Below are positions 22,313 to 33,621 of a DNA stretch of 64,000 nucleotides, piece by piece. Positions within the stretch are counted from its first letter, which is position 1, and each line of letters opens with the position of its first letter. The position numbers and the translations under genes are program-made. The stretch covers positions 1,448,501 to 1,512,500 of the forward strand of contig JABAKD010000013.1 in assembly GCA_012845835.1 (NCBI GenBank). Direction: 5' to 3'. The notes below the pieces were generated by a model that saw only the letters and a program-made list of their open reading frames with translations, had not been told where the DNA came from and did not search any database. Origin of the DNA: Undaria pinnatifida (Eukaryota; Sar; Phaeophyceae; Laminariales; Alariaceae).

Positions 22313-23142
22313 CCTCTACCGCGTTTCACGATTTTCGCACACACGAGCCACGTATAAGGATTGACGGCCTTTCTGCTTCCCCGGGGAGATTCATCGCTCG
22401 TGTTTCTGCCTCCGTCGCCAATTACGAAGGCTGTACGGGTCGATTTCACAGGCCGCTGACACCGTTTTCGCTTCGGTTTTTGCCACACCCATCGAGGGCG
22501 GCACGGGCTCCGCCCTGGCTGCAGCGACGCCCATCGCACAGCCGACTTATCTATCCCGGCCTTCTTTACAGGAGACAGCCCCCGCCGCGACGACCGGTTC
22601 GACTGTGTCCGTCTCCGCCATGCTTGGCACTCCAGCCCCTCCGTCGTCGACGACGCGCCGACGAACAGCGACAACAACGGGTAATGCACCCCCGCTGTAG
22701 ATTATGGATTCGGGCCCGGCGGGGCCCCTCGGCCATCTTGCGGACGAAGTACAACCCCGTCGCGAGTTCCACGGCCGCAGCCGACCCCGTCGCCGCCGCG
22801 ACCCCTGCTCTTGTCGACTCGCCGGTCCGCACGGTGCCACTACCGTCCGACCGCGACCACGCAGAGCCTATATGGGAACTCCTCTCTTACGGCTCACGCC
22901 TTCTCCTGGTGGCACGCCGACCGCATATACTAGGTCGGACGCCCTCGGCAACGCTACTGAATTGCGTTTCGCTGATTCCGTCGCGCGTTATTCACATGGC
23001 GATTGGAAGCGAGAGCAGCACGCTGAGCCGACGTGCCACGCCATGATGCGTTACGTTTCTATCGGCCGGCCATCGGTCCTGCCGCCCGACTTTTCGGCGT
23101 GCTACCTCTCGCACAAGCGTCCCTCCCTCTCAGACCAAGGAG

Positions 23143-23481
23143 TTGGCGGATAAGGGTCGACTACATACAACCAACGACGACATCATCCTACTCGTCCGTA
23201 ACCCGATACTGCCGCCAACAAGCTCTGACAAACCGAACTCTGTGGGGCGAGCTGCTTGCTTGCTAAACGACGAGCCAGTTCGCATCTACGTTCCCCTGCT
23301 CATGCGCCCTTGGATCATGCAAGCTTGTCACTCGACGGCCTCCTGCCACCTTGGCACCACGCGCACGTTGCGCGTGCTGGAGCGTTCTTATTGGTGGATA
23401 GGCATGAGTGTGTGTACCCGGTGGTGGCTTCGCCACTGCTTGAAGTGCCAAGCGCGGAAAACCCCACGGCTGACTGTCCGG
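23143..23481 (+). pseudogene. Ty3 integrase N-terminal zinc-binding (H2C2) domain
   Basis: The frame contains ACHSTASCHLGTTRTLRVLE then RYWWIGM-like text and CTRWWLRHCLKCQARK. The order H, H, C, C (H-STASC-H and C-LK-C) with YWW between is the H2C2 finger of Ty3 integrases. It follows a decayed linker (22930-23140). A TGA at 23482 ends the frame where the same frame would enter the integrase core. Confidence 0.8.
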
Positions 23482-23496
23482 TGACCCATCATCACA

Positions 23497-24300
23497 ATGC
23501 CTCTGCCGGAAGGTCCAGTTATCGCCGTCAGTGTTGACTACTTCGGCCCCCTTCCGGTCACACCACGAGGCAACACCTACATCCTGCTGTTCACCGATCG
23601 CTTCAGTCGTCGGGCCGACATGTTCCCCGTCAGTGCCGCTGAGTTCACCGCGGAGGGTACAGCCAATATCCTGGTGAACCAATACATCCCCTTGTTGGGG
23701 TGCCCGCGCGCCATACTCTCGGACAACGGACTGCAGTTCTGCTCCAAGCTTTCACAAGCTGTATATCAGCTGTTGGGTGTACACAAGCTTGCTACAAGCT
23801 CCCATCATCCCAACTGTAACGGGGGCGTTGAGCGGTTGAGTCACACTATGGCACAAATGCTGGCTATGGTCATCAACGAGCGACAAGACGATTGGAACTT
23901 GCATCTGCGCCACGTAGCATTCGCTTACAACAACTCTGTCAGCGCGGCGACGGGTTTGGCTTCCAACGAGGTCCACATGGGCAGACTCCCACGGCTCCCC
24001 CTGACGATTTTCGACCGCACAGGTGTCGTGGGACACCAGAGTCTGACCCGTGACCACCTGGCCTATTGCGATTTGGCCACCGACCGGCAAAAGCGCGCGA
24101 ACGACATTGTCCGCGCACACCACGCCCTCACCGTTTCCCGTGTCAACCGCGGAAACTCCGCCCTCGCCGACGCGCTGCGTCCAGCACCTAACTTCACTGT
24201 TGGTGGTTGGGCATGGGTATACAATTCTGCCTCTACCATCCGCCAGGGTGTGAAGGCGAACACCGACGCCAAGGTACTCAAGGCCAAACTCGCGCTTAAC
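23497..24300 (+). pseudogene. Ty3 integrase catalytic core (DD35E)
   Basis: This is the best-preserved domain in the window. Counting from codon 23497, the acidic triad is D14 (VDYFGPL), D76 (ILSDNGLQF) and E112 (NGGVERL), giving exactly 35 residues between D76 and E112. It catalyses end-processing and strand transfer of the cDNA. The frame is open for 268 codons to TAG at 24301, which stands where the next motif needs the Trp of W-x-GPY. The 123-codon minus-strand frame in this interval is a shadow. Confidence 0.93.
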
Positions 24301-24303
24301 TAG

Positions 24304-25107
24304 ACGGGCCCATACAAGGTCCTGGCCGTCGGTCCCTGCTCCGCCGCCGAGACCCCGGACGGCTCGCCGCTCGGGAGCAACCTCCTTTATTTGGATCTCC
24401 CTTCCGACCTGCCTGGTTCGGACACTCGTCGGCGTGTGGCCATCGAGCGCTGCAAACCCTGTGCCAACCCCCTCGACAGCGGGAACATGCCCAAATACCT
24501 ACCAGCGGGGCTGACACAGTATGTGCTCAACAAATTTTCCGAGAAGTCCCCACCGTACCACGTCACTCAAGACGACGTTTCGACTCCCCTCCAACGGCTG
24601 GAGGTGGAGCAGATCATTGGTCATCAGTCGGTACGGGGGCGAGGTGGCGTCATCGCGGTGCTATACAAAACGCATTAGGCGGGACTCTCCGAACCTTCCT
24701 GGCAGCGGGAAATGGACCTTCACCTCTCCCGCTCCCACATCTTGCGTTATTGGGCCGGAACCCCGGACCAGCACCGCCAAACCAACCGCCTCTACCGCCA
24801 AATGCGGATCGGGGCGGCACAGCGTGAGCTCTTCCGCAACATCGGGGAACGTTTCCAAGCGCCGGGCTACGCCTGTGTTCCCCGCGCCGATTGGCTCCGT
24901 CGCTACCACGACATAGTACTCCCTAAGGGAGCCCACTTTTGGTACCAGGGAGACGATGGTTTATGGTGGCTTGGAAAAACCAGCGCGAGCACTACCGAGG
25001 ACAAGGTATACCTGGTCCGCTTTCTGGATGACCCGGGACCGATTAAACTCCCTCTTCCCCCGGCGCGCTACACGACTTCAACGGGAGCCGTACGAGGTTC
25101 TTGGTGA
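24304..25107 (+). pseudogene. GPY motif, chromodomain and C-terminal tail of the Ty3 pol
   Basis: The same frame continues after the stop with TGPYKVLAVGP (GPY/F module of integrases), then at about 24595-24765 VEQIIGHQ...IAVLYKTH-stop-AGLSEPSWQREMDLHLSR, a chromodomain. The TAG at 24676 replaces the first core aromatic, probably Trp. A further conserved-looking tail follows (GAHFWYQGDDGLWWLGK, VYLVRFLDDPGPIKLPLPP), which resembles a small Tudor-like barrel. Chromodomains of such elements direct integration to marked chromatin. The tail ends at a TGA at 25105-25107. Confidence 0.8.
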
Positions 25108-26079
25108 TTGCAAGTTCACATCGCCAGTGCGTTTCCTCGGGGAATCCAACGTAACTAGACGAATCTCGAGGCGCGGCCGTGGCCAGTTGACTTCCAAGCC
25201 ACCACCGCTCCTCGATAGTTCTTCTTTTTTTTGAGTTATGAGTTTTGCGTCTTCGTCTTTGGGTTGTTCGTAATGTCCTGAGGGTCTTTGTCGAGTTTTG
25301 GGGCGGTTCTTTCCATTTTTTTTTTTTGTCCTGCCGAACCCCCTGCTCAGTGCCGGGTCAGGGTTCGGGTGAAACGCCGCTATCTGAGGCGCAGGGCTGT
25401 CGCTTTTTTGTCATTGTTCAAGTTCGCCCTGCCGACGCCCTCCTCAGCCCAGAGCCGGGGGGCGACCAGGGTACCCTGTTCGCGCGTAACGTGGTACAGG
25501 GCTATGTGCGGGTCTGTGTGTCCTTTTTTATCTTTTATGTGTTGTATTTGTTCTACTTTGTTTTTTTTCGTCTGAACACTTCCTCCCCTAGCGGGGCTGT
25601 ACGTGTTGCCACCTTCCATACCGGGTATTTGTCGTTTCCTCGTCTAACCCCCCGCCTTGCCGATGGCCCGAGGGAGGTTTTCCGCATGACTTCTCCCTTG
25701 TGTTAGCGCCTGTGTTCCCCTCCATATCGACGAGGGCTCGCCTCGGCATAGTACCTTTTCTGTGGTTGGTTTGCCGTAGAGCCTTCCCTGCCCCCCCCGC
25801 CACACCGGCGGCATGCGGCAGATTCTAGAGCCTTTTCTGCCCCCCCCGCCACACCGGCGGCATGCGGCAGGTTTTTGATGGGTGACTATTGCCTTGTTGT
25901 AGGGTCTGCGTTTCTTTCTACTGCTTTCTTCGCGTGTTCCTGGCTCCATAGCCAGACGGTTAGAGGTGTGGGAGCGGGTTTTGAGGAGCCGCATCTTCGA
26001 CTCATGGTCTAGTTCGTAGAACCGGAGTTTCCCCGAATCTCCCATATTTCTGCCTATGCGACTCATCAGGGTGGGCTAG
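25108..26079 (+). other. Ty3 3' untranslated region with a short duplication
   Basis: No coding sense. T-rich runs (25225-25330, 25525-25570) alternate with C-rich runs. About 25790-25870 carries two copies of a unit with CCCCCCCCGCCACACCGGCG and GCATGCGGCAG. AGGGTGGG at 26068-26075, close to the 3' LTR, could be the polypurine tract. Confidence 0.45.
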
Positions 26080-26348
26080 TGTTAAGATACGGCCTCGAAC
26101 GGCCTGTAGGTATCCGAATTTGAGATTATTTGGATGGGTTTCGTATGTTAAGGTTGGCGTTTTATATTCGGGAAAGTTAGGAAGTAGATCGGAGGCACGT
26201 GCCTCCGATCTCAGAAGCTATCCCGGGCTCTGGTGGAAACGAATAAAGCTACATCTCCACGGAGGAACGAAAGTGAGTACTCTCCGAGGACCTGCTCAAT
26301 TGGCAGACCTGCAGGGGGCACTCTGTGTCCCCCACCTTTAATTTAACA
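26080..26348 (+). repeat. 3' LTR of the Ty3-like element
   Basis: A 269-bp LTR with TGTTAA at the start and TTAACA at the end, a perfect 6-bp inverted pair. The inner 259 bp match 14282-14540. AATAAA stands near 26240. Confidence 0.9.
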
Positions 26349-27430
26349 TAATGACACACACTGAGCCAAAGGGGGCTCAACTCGAACATATCGAAGATTG
26401 GGATCGCCAATCATATCGATTGTTCTACTCTACCATCTCTGTAGATTCTCAGCAGTCATACACATCATACGTCAGACTTGTGATCAGGCATAAACCGACA
26501 TTCCCCCTGCCTGTGTGCACGTCATGATAACGTTCAACCAAAGCGCACCATAAGGAACCTCGCTTATTCAAGCAAGGTACATGCCTCTGCTCCAAAAACC
26601 CGAATACTGACATCTAGCGGAATTGAACCGCAGTATTCGTAACGTCTGCAAAGTGAAGAAGGAAGGGCACCTGAAAAACGTCTGCAAAAATTACAACTCA
26701 TCCGACATGCCAATTACAAATATTGCAACTCCCTGAATACGAATTTCATATCATGACCTTCGTAGATACTTTACAGTTGCACATTTCAGACATTCATTGA
26801 TACGGGCAAATAGTCTATTCTACATCCCTCTTGCTCGTGACATCTGCCATGACAATGCTCACGCCATCCTTCATTCCTGCAAACTCAAAAGTACCATCCT
26901 CAAATTCAAATAAAGTATAAGAGCTTCGCTTTCAATTAAAAAATAATACTAGTATAAGCTACGATATAACTCCCCCACTCCGGAGTCAAACTCCCCCACT
27001 CCGGAGTCAAGCCACATTTTGTCCAACCAGTTCCGCTCTGGTTTAGTCCATACCAAGCTCTCATCACGCGTTGGTATCACAGGACACTTTGATTAGGACA
27101 TGTGCTCTTTCAACTAATTTTGGAAGCCAACATTCATCATACCTACCTACTCTCCCTGTTCAAACAAATCAAGCATCCTGCAGCTCAACCTCCAATTCAT
27201 ATCACCAGGAGTTCATCGCGAGACTACGGCGGTGGTGACGTCTCCGCGAGCTGAAAATAATATGTCACGTGGACGATCGATATCTATCTCTTTCCGCCCC
27301 ACCAGCTCAAAGATAAAAGTATCAAATTTCCTTGTCAAACGCTCCCCAAAACAGCAAATATTTCGCTCGTAAACTACTGCTGTGCGTTCGTTCGTACATG
27401 ACGTGTGATCACCTGTGAATAGTACGATAT
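26349..27430 (-). pseudogene. Older copia-like relict, right half (family X)
   Basis: Sequence after the Ty3 LTR matches 43251-43640 (first part) and 52785-53494 (second part). On the minus strand of the sister copy the text AWYGLNQSGTGWTK corresponds to the copia RT block Y-G-L-K-Q-S/A. A 21-bp unit (CTCCCCCACTCCGGAGTCAA plus one base) is duplicated at about 26970-27010 in both copies. All frames are broken. The Ty3 element interrupts the family immediately to the left. Confidence 0.65.
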
Positions 27431-27699
27431 AAGCCTTATATCTATCTGCCGTTCCCCCTGATCACTCGGTTTTGTACGGCATTAGGGGGGGGGGGGGGGG
27501 TGAACACCATCCTATCATCCACTATTTCCCAGAAAATACGTCAATTAACTACGATTTTCATGCCTGGTACCACAGGTACTGTAAAGTATAACACCAGGCA
27601 GGGTCGAAAATTCAGTTGTGTGTTTAAAACGCACCCACCTTATCCATCACCTTTCGTTGTTGCAACAAAATGAAGAACAGATGCATACCAGGTATATCA
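27431..27699. other. No gene; homopolymer G run
   Basis: A run of about 17 G at 27486-27502 and unremarkable sequence around it. GGTACCACAGGTAC-like palindromic words at about 27566 are short. Confidence 0.4.
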
Positions 27700-28395
27700 T
27701 ATTATTATAAAAAATGAAAATACACTCCAGCTGTGAGATCGAAGATTTCGTCGAAACTCATCTTTGCAAGCTGTGTGTGATACTCCGATCGCGCGCATTA
27801 CGAGTTGTGTGTCCTCATTAAGGATATAGGTCGGCGACTCCCCTTACAACTACAGTGTAGCTACCAGGGTCAACAGGATGATTTTAGTCAGTCTGTGCGC
27901 GGAAACTAAAAAACCCGTTTCTGAGGGGGACAAAATCTGACAGCTGTGAAGGGAAATGTATCCTTTTATCAAGTGAATCTTGTAAGTCGAATAACCGGTG
28001 AGGGGGGTGGGGCGGAGTTTTGAAGGACGTGGGGGCCTGGTTTTGATCAAAAGCGAGCGGGTTTGGAGGGGGGGGGGGGGGGGGGAAAGGGGGCAATTTG
28101 TGCATGTAAGCTATAAATCCTTTCGAGGGGATAAATCTGACGGTTTTGGCACCAGTATATTATTGGGGGCGGGGGGGGGGGTTGGGGCGGGGGGGGGGGG
28201 GGGGGGAGCGGGGGGGGGGGGCAGCTCAATACGTGCCTGGAAACTATACATTATTTTGAGGGGATAAAATTGACGGTTTTGGAAATAATACATCAGTTTA
28301 TCATGTATATCCTGGGGTAAGTTGTACAATCAGTGAGTAAAGAGAGGGTGGAGTGTTCGAGGGGGTGGGGTTGGGATGGGTTGGGGGGGAGGTGG
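27700..28395 (-). repeat. Poly-G minisatellite / dispersed repeat, inverted copy
   Basis: Reverse-complement partner of about 8930-9610: it begins ACACTCCAGCTGTGAGATCG, passes through AGGATATAGGTCGGCGACTC, then alternates short unique blocks with G runs of 10-20, and ends near TGGAGTGTTCGAGGGGG. G-quadruplex formation is likely on this strand. Frames rich in Gly or Pro are artefacts. Confidence 0.85.
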
Positions 28396-28726
28396 GGGGT
28401 GAACTTTTCCCGGCCAACCAAAAAAAATACAGTATTCACCACGACCACGTACCAGGTACCATCTATCAAAAGTATAGACCGCTAATACACCAAACAATAC
28501 CATGATATTTTCCAACGACCAGGATTAAAATTCATGTTTTCGGCAGAAATATTTTTTTCTTGACTCTTCGGAACTGAGGGACATTGGTTGATTGAAAATG
28601 AACCAAAGTGCCAACTCATATCATATACGACAGAAAGTTCGGCTATAACAGGCGAGCGCTGTGTATCGTTCCCCGACCAACATCAGTACTATGAACAGCA
28701 ATGAAATCGCTCATCCCTCAAGTAAT

Positions 28727-28903
28727 CCAGCTTTGCACTTTGCTTTCGAAGTTGTATTATATTAATGCGCAACCCCCCGCCCGGAGAGGGGGGTTGGAGA
28801 TGGGAATACCCCGGGGCTGCCCCGCCGGCAACCCCACGCTAACATCCGTATACACGAGTCAACTCCCAACCCAACTGGCGACGTCGAACTCTCGACGCCA
28901 GCC
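28727..28903 (-). repeat. Terminal repeat B2 of DIRS-type element 1
   Basis: Direct copy of 29651-29824. Both begin GCTTTGCACTTTGCTTTCGA and contain CCCCCCGCCCGGAGAGGGGG and CTCTCGACGCCAGCC. Confidence 0.85.
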
Positions 28904-29442
28904 AACAACCAACGACGAACAATCGTTGGCAATTCGAAGAAGACATACGAGGCAACCGCCTATAACGTGCAGCATATAGAAAAACGTACACACGCGTGTA
29001 ATAAACATGCTATAATATATGCACGCCTGCACACACCATGCACATTAAACAAATGCACTTACTTGCCAATATACGGATAATTCCCCTCTCCCACACTTTC
29101 AGATTGCGCGCTAAATCCGAGCCGATGCACTGCCACAACGTTCGCTGTGAACTATCAACATAATATCTGCGTAAAACAGTCATACGTAACCCCACCGCAC
29201 GGAGGGAAACTCAGATATTACACATGCTGAAAAAAACCACAACAACGAACACCCTTTGCACCACGCTATAACACTGATGCGGCTAGCACCCACCGCAAAC
29301 CTGCGCAATCTACGAAACCCCGTCGCATCTTCAGCGAAAACGGGTACGTTTGCCAAAACAGTAACAAACACGCGCAACGTTACTGCGACCGATTAACTCC
29401 CCCTCCACTGACTCCCTCAAAAGCACGGGCGGGTGGGTGGGG
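28904..29442. other. Sequence between A2 and B2, unrecognised
   Basis: About 540 bp without similarity to the rest of element 1. Two short minus-strand frames have no family features. In the standard arrangement A2 and B2 touch, so this may be a later insertion or part of a longer terminal region. Confidence 0.4.
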
Positions 29443-29652
29443 ACTTAAACTAGTCTGTATCACACCTTGGACCTGTAAGCTCTGACTCTGCTCCCCTACG
29501 CGCTCCGCGTGCAGATCGTCGCCTACGCAGCTGGGCCAGGTGTGCCCAATGCTATCGCTCATACGACTATGAATTACCGCATTGATCTGATTGGTCAAAC
29601 TTCTTACGTACGTACAAAACCCATATTTTCTCATACTTCGATAATGTTCTGC
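29443..29652 (-). repeat. Internal repeat A2 of DIRS-type element 1
   Basis: Direct copy of 35304-35513, starting ACTTAAACTAGTCTGTATCA and ending TTCTGC. Its right end overlaps the start of B1 by the bases GC, the joint expected for recombination of split repeats. Confidence 0.85.
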
Positions 29653-29824
29653 TTTGCACTTTGCTTTCGAAGTTGTATCATATTAATGCGCAACCCCCCG
29701 CCCGGAGAGGGGGGTTGGAGATGGGAATACCCCGGGGCTACCCCGCCGGCAACCCCACGCTAACATCCGTGAACACAAGTCAACTCCCAACCCAACTGGC
29801 GACATCGAACTCTCGACGCCAGCC
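29651..29824 (-). repeat. Internal repeat B1 of DIRS-type element 1
   Basis: Copy of B2 (28727-28903), with a 3-bp length difference and scattered changes. It lies just beyond the YR stop codon. Confidence 0.85.
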
Positions 29825-29886
29825 TCCGGCACAAACTGGTAGTTGACCCGTATTACGAATGTAGTCCCACCCCCCCCCGCCCCCCC

Positions 29887-30546
29887 CTACCCTCGAGTCG
29901 TAGAGTGCACACGGGATAACACACTTCTTTGTAATTCCGCGTTTGCCCAACTAGTCAGAGCCCATCGGCCCTCACGCTGCAACACCGCCGGTGTTGCACC
30001 CCCTGCCGACAAGTGCGTTGCGCCTCCAATCCTCAGGGAGTGCAAGGCGTACTCCTCCGCACGCACACCCGCCAACGCAACCACTTTCCGCAAAGCTGCC
30101 GTCGCTTGATGTTGTGTCCACATGGACCATCTGCCATTACCAACGACACACGCAACCAAGGGGGCCGAAGAGGGAAGAAACAAGTAACAAGACATCAATT
30201 CGATCATTAGATCGACGGCGCCGCCACCTTCCCCCACGCGCATCGACGGACCCTTTCGCACATGCGTGACAACCGCCCCTTTCCGCGGTTGGTCACCCTG
30301 CGACCCGCGAAATCGAGCCTTGACATGATCCGCGGTTGACCACTGCGCAACAGTAAGCTGAATATTTCCGCAAAAGAATGCAACATCAGCACGCCGCAAA
30401 CAATAAGTCTCGTGAACTCGTAACCGGGTTTCCGCGAACATTTCTGACGCGCGAGTCAAGAGACAGAACGAAGCGAACAGGGCCGGCCACAAAACACGAC
30501 CCCCGGCACGCCACGGGCGGATCAGCTTCTCGCCCGCGAGCAGCAT
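29887..30546 (-). pseudogene. Tyrosine recombinase of DIRS-type element 1
   Basis: The frame holds the first arginine box (LLTRASEMFAE), the H-x-x-R box (YALHSLRIGGATHLSAGG) and the next conserved REGRW. After REGRWAL the sequence loses similarity to the sister protein at 44630-45475, which continues to Y-K-V-Y-T-R-N-N, so the nucleophilic Tyr region is missing, probably through a frameshift. The N-terminal SAM-like domain is also absent. The start overlaps the end of the RNase H frame by 25 bp, an overlap often seen between these ORFs. Confidence 0.85.
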
Positions 30547-31160
30547 ATCCCACGGACAGCACGCATATTAACGAGGACGGAAGCGCGATCCCAGCGTGAG
30601 ATACCGTCCGCGGCAACGTTAAAAATACCCCCTGCGCGTTTCGCGTCGAAGTGCCAACCAGAGGACAATTTGAGCACACCAAGGAGGCGCATTAACGCGC
30701 CCGATCTCGGCTCCTTCCCGCCTCGACAACGCCGCACCCACTCTACGGCTGCTTCGTTGTCGCCACGCCACAACACGCAGTCCCCCAACGCGGCCGGGCG
30801 CTCGGCGCACGGAGATACGACGACCCACGGGGAGACGACCATACCTAGTAGTTCGAGGACGTTCATCGATATATCGGTCTCGCCTGCAACTGACTTGCTC
30901 GACCCGCAAAATCGAGATCGTTCCCCGGCGTCAATATCGTATTTCCAGTACACCCCAGTTTCAAGGCAGAAACCCCCGACACCGGTTTTGGATGCACCCG
31001 AAAACGGAGTACGTTGGGAGGGGCGCTCAAGCAAATGATACATCGGAGCCGACAAGGCTCTTCCGCGCGCGTCCAATCCCTCCTCAATAAACCATCGCCA
31101 AAACTCGAGGTTCCCTTGAAACTCGGGTCCCAAAACGAGGCGCTGCCCGAGGTTGGCCAT
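30522..31160 (-). pseudogene. RNase H of DIRS-type element 1
   Basis: The frame is similar throughout to 45640-46559 of element 2. It contains LELLGMVVSPW (Glu box), LWRGDNEAAVEWVRRCRGGK (second Asp) and NVAADGISRWDRA (last Asp). At the first catalytic Asp, where element 2 has WSDASGDAMGGY, this copy reads FSGASKTGVGGF, so the Asp is replaced by Gly. RNase H would degrade the RNA strand of the hybrid; this copy should not. Confidence 0.82.
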
Positions 31161-31170
31161 ACGACAACCA

Positions 31171-33621
31171 AATCAGATCCGGCAGATATGCGCGGCATAC
31201 CCACCGAAGCCAACAAACGGTTCACGAAAAACCGCCCCGGACGCACAGCAAAGGAGACATGTATAAGGAAGCCAACGAGCTGCGACACCTGCCTCGCTGA
31301 AGCAGTTGTACGAGACGAGGGCCACTCCGCAAGGAGATTTGCAGCTTGAGGCGCTTATGGGACGGCAACGTAACCGTAAGCGCCTCCGTGCCAATGATCC
31401 AACCCAACGCCTCCAGTTGCGTGTCCCAGTCAGTGATTTTTCTGGTGGACTGAAGGGGCGGATCAGAGACACCACGTTCGCCCAACAAGCGAAAATGGTC
31501 CGATGCCAGCGACTGGACAGCGCGCAAACAACGGCGACCGTCCGGCCACCATTGCAACGCGACGACAATGCCATCGTCTACGTAATACCTCACAAAGAAG
31601 TAGTTCCCGGCGTTGCCACCAGAGCCAGAAACAGGCCCACAATCACCCGGGATAGAGACAACTGGAACCCCCCGCGGCGGGGAATTTCGACGTGCGCGAC
31701 GGCAGCAACCCCTTTCTGGGAAACATCTGCGCCTTGAAAACCGAAATCAGATCCGGCAGATATGCGCGGCATACCCACCGAGGCCAACAAACGGTTCACG
31801 AAAAACCGCCCCGGACGCACAGCAAAGGAGACATGTATAAGGAAGCCAACGAGCTGCGACACCTGCCTCGCTGAAGCAGATGTACGAGACGACGGCCACT
31901 CCGCAAGGAGATTTTGCAGCTTGAGGCGCTTATGGGAAGGCAACGTAACCGTAAGCGCCTCCGTGCCAATGATCCAACCCAACGCCTCCAGTTGCGTGTC
32001 CCAGTCAGTGATCTTTCTGGTGGACTGAAGGGGCGGATCAGAGACACCACGTTCGCCCAACAAACGAAAATGGTCCGATGCCAGCGACTGGACAGCGCGC
32101 AAACAACGGCGATCGTCCGGCCACCATTGCAACTCGACGACAATGCCATCGTCTACGTAATACCTCACAAAGAAGTAGTTCCCGGCGTTGCCACCAGAGC
32201 CAGAAACAGGCCCACAATCACCCGGGATAGCGACAACTGGAACCCCCCGCAGCGGGGAATTCCGACGTGCGCGACGGCAGCAGCCCCTTGTTTTGGGAAA
32301 CATCTGCGCCTTGAAAATCGAAATCAGATCCGGCAGATATGCGCGGCATACCCACCGAAGCCAACAAACGGTTCACGAAAAACCGCCCCGGACGCACAGC
32401 AAAGGAGACATGTATAAGGAAGCCAACGAGCTGCGACACCTGCCTCGCTGAAGCAGTTGTACGAGACGAGGGCCACTCCGCAAGGAGATTTGCAGCTTGA
32501 GGCGCTTATGGGACGGCAACGTAACCGTAAGCGCCTCCGTGCCAATGATCCAACCCAACACCTCCAGTTGTGTGTCCCAGTCAGTGATCTTTCTGGTGGA
32601 CTGAAGGGGCGGATCAGAGACACCACGTTCGCCCAACAAACGAAAATGGTCCGATGCCAGCGACTGGACAGCGCGCAAACAACGGCGATCGTCCGGCCAC
32701 CATTGCAACTCGACGACAATGCCATCGTCTACGTAATACCTCACAAAGACGTAGTTCCCGGCGTTGCCACCAGAGCCAGAAACAGGCCCACAATCACCCG
32801 GGATAGCGACAACTGGAACCCCCCGCGGCGGGGAATTTCGACGTGCGCGACGGCACCAGCCCCTTTTTTGGGAAACATCTGCGCCTTGAAAACCGAAATC
32901 AGATCCGGCAGATATGCGCGGCATACCCACCGAAGCCAACAAACGGTTCACGAAAAACCGCCCCGGACGCACAGCAAAGGAGACATGTATAAGGAAGCCA
33001 ACGAGCTGCGACACCTTCTTCGCTGAAGCAGATGTACGAGACGAGGGCCACTCCGCAAGGAGATTTGCAGCTTGAGGCGCTTATGGGACGGCAACGTAAC
33101 CGTAAGCACCTCCGTGCCAATGATCCAACCCAACACCTCCAGTTGCGTGTCTCAGTCAGTGATTTTTCTGGCGGACTGAAGGGGCGGATCAGAGACACCA
33201 CGTTCGCCCAACAAGCGAAAATGGTCCGATGCCAGCGACTGGACAGCGCGCAAACAACGGCGACCGTCCGGCCATCATTGCAACTCGACGACAATGCCAT
33301 CGTCTACGTAATACCTCACAAAGAAGTAGTTCCCGGCGTTGCCACCAGAGCCAGAAACAGGCCCACAATCACCCGGGGTAGATACAACTGGAACCCCCCG
33401 CGGCGGGGAATTCCGACGTGCGCGACGGCAGCAACCCCTTTCTGGGAAACATCTGCGCCTTGAAAACTGAAATCAGATCCGGCAGATATGCGCGGCATAC
33501 CCACCGAAGCCAACAAACGGTTCACGAAAAACCGCCCCGGACGCACAACAAAGGAGACATGTATAAGGAAGCCAACGAGCTGCGACACCTGCCTCGCTGA
33601 AGCGGATGTACGAGACGAGGG
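31171..33621 (-). repeat. 575-bp tandem array of the RT palm segment, about 4.3 copies
   Basis: The marker AATCAGATCCGGCAGATATG recurs at 31171, 31745, 32322, 32897 and 33471 (spacings 574, 577, 575, 574). Each full unit carries, on the minus strand, VRYYVDDGIVV, LASDHFRLLGERGVSDPPLQ, LGWIIGTEALTVTLPSHKRL and FLIHVSFAVRPGRFFVNRLL, that is the RT active site, thumb and start of the connection. YVDD codons lie at about 31573, 32148, 32724 and 33299. The spacing is not a multiple of three, so neighbouring units are out of frame. Copies differ by few bases, implying recent unequal exchange or slippage. Confidence 0.95.

Larger units (their letters stand above)
14282..26348 (+). mobile_element. 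Ty3-like LTR retrotransposon with a chromodomain and an internal NADAR domain
   Basis: A 259-bp direct repeat (14282-14540 and 26087-26345) brackets about 11.5 kb of plus-strand gag-pol remnants: gag with a CCHC knuckle, RNase H, H2C2 finger, DD35E integrase, GPY motif and chromodomain. The 3' copy shows full ends TGTTAA..TTAACA (26080-26348). The base string after it (TAATG) can be found before the 5' copy if about 10 bp of that LTR's tip were deleted. No RT motif is visible between gag and RNase H; a NADAR-family domain lies there instead. Several tandem repeats inflate the element. It is inactive. Confidence 0.9.

Noticed and set aside
21532-23046. 504-codon plus-strand ORF as one intact protein
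   Set aside because: Parts of it are out of sense: the RNase H connection motif at 21915 is in another frame, so the open frame is partly fortuitous.
31306-33463. Recurring plus-strand ORFs of 140-190 codons in the tandem array
   Set aside because: They are antisense shadows of the RT unit and recur because the DNA does.
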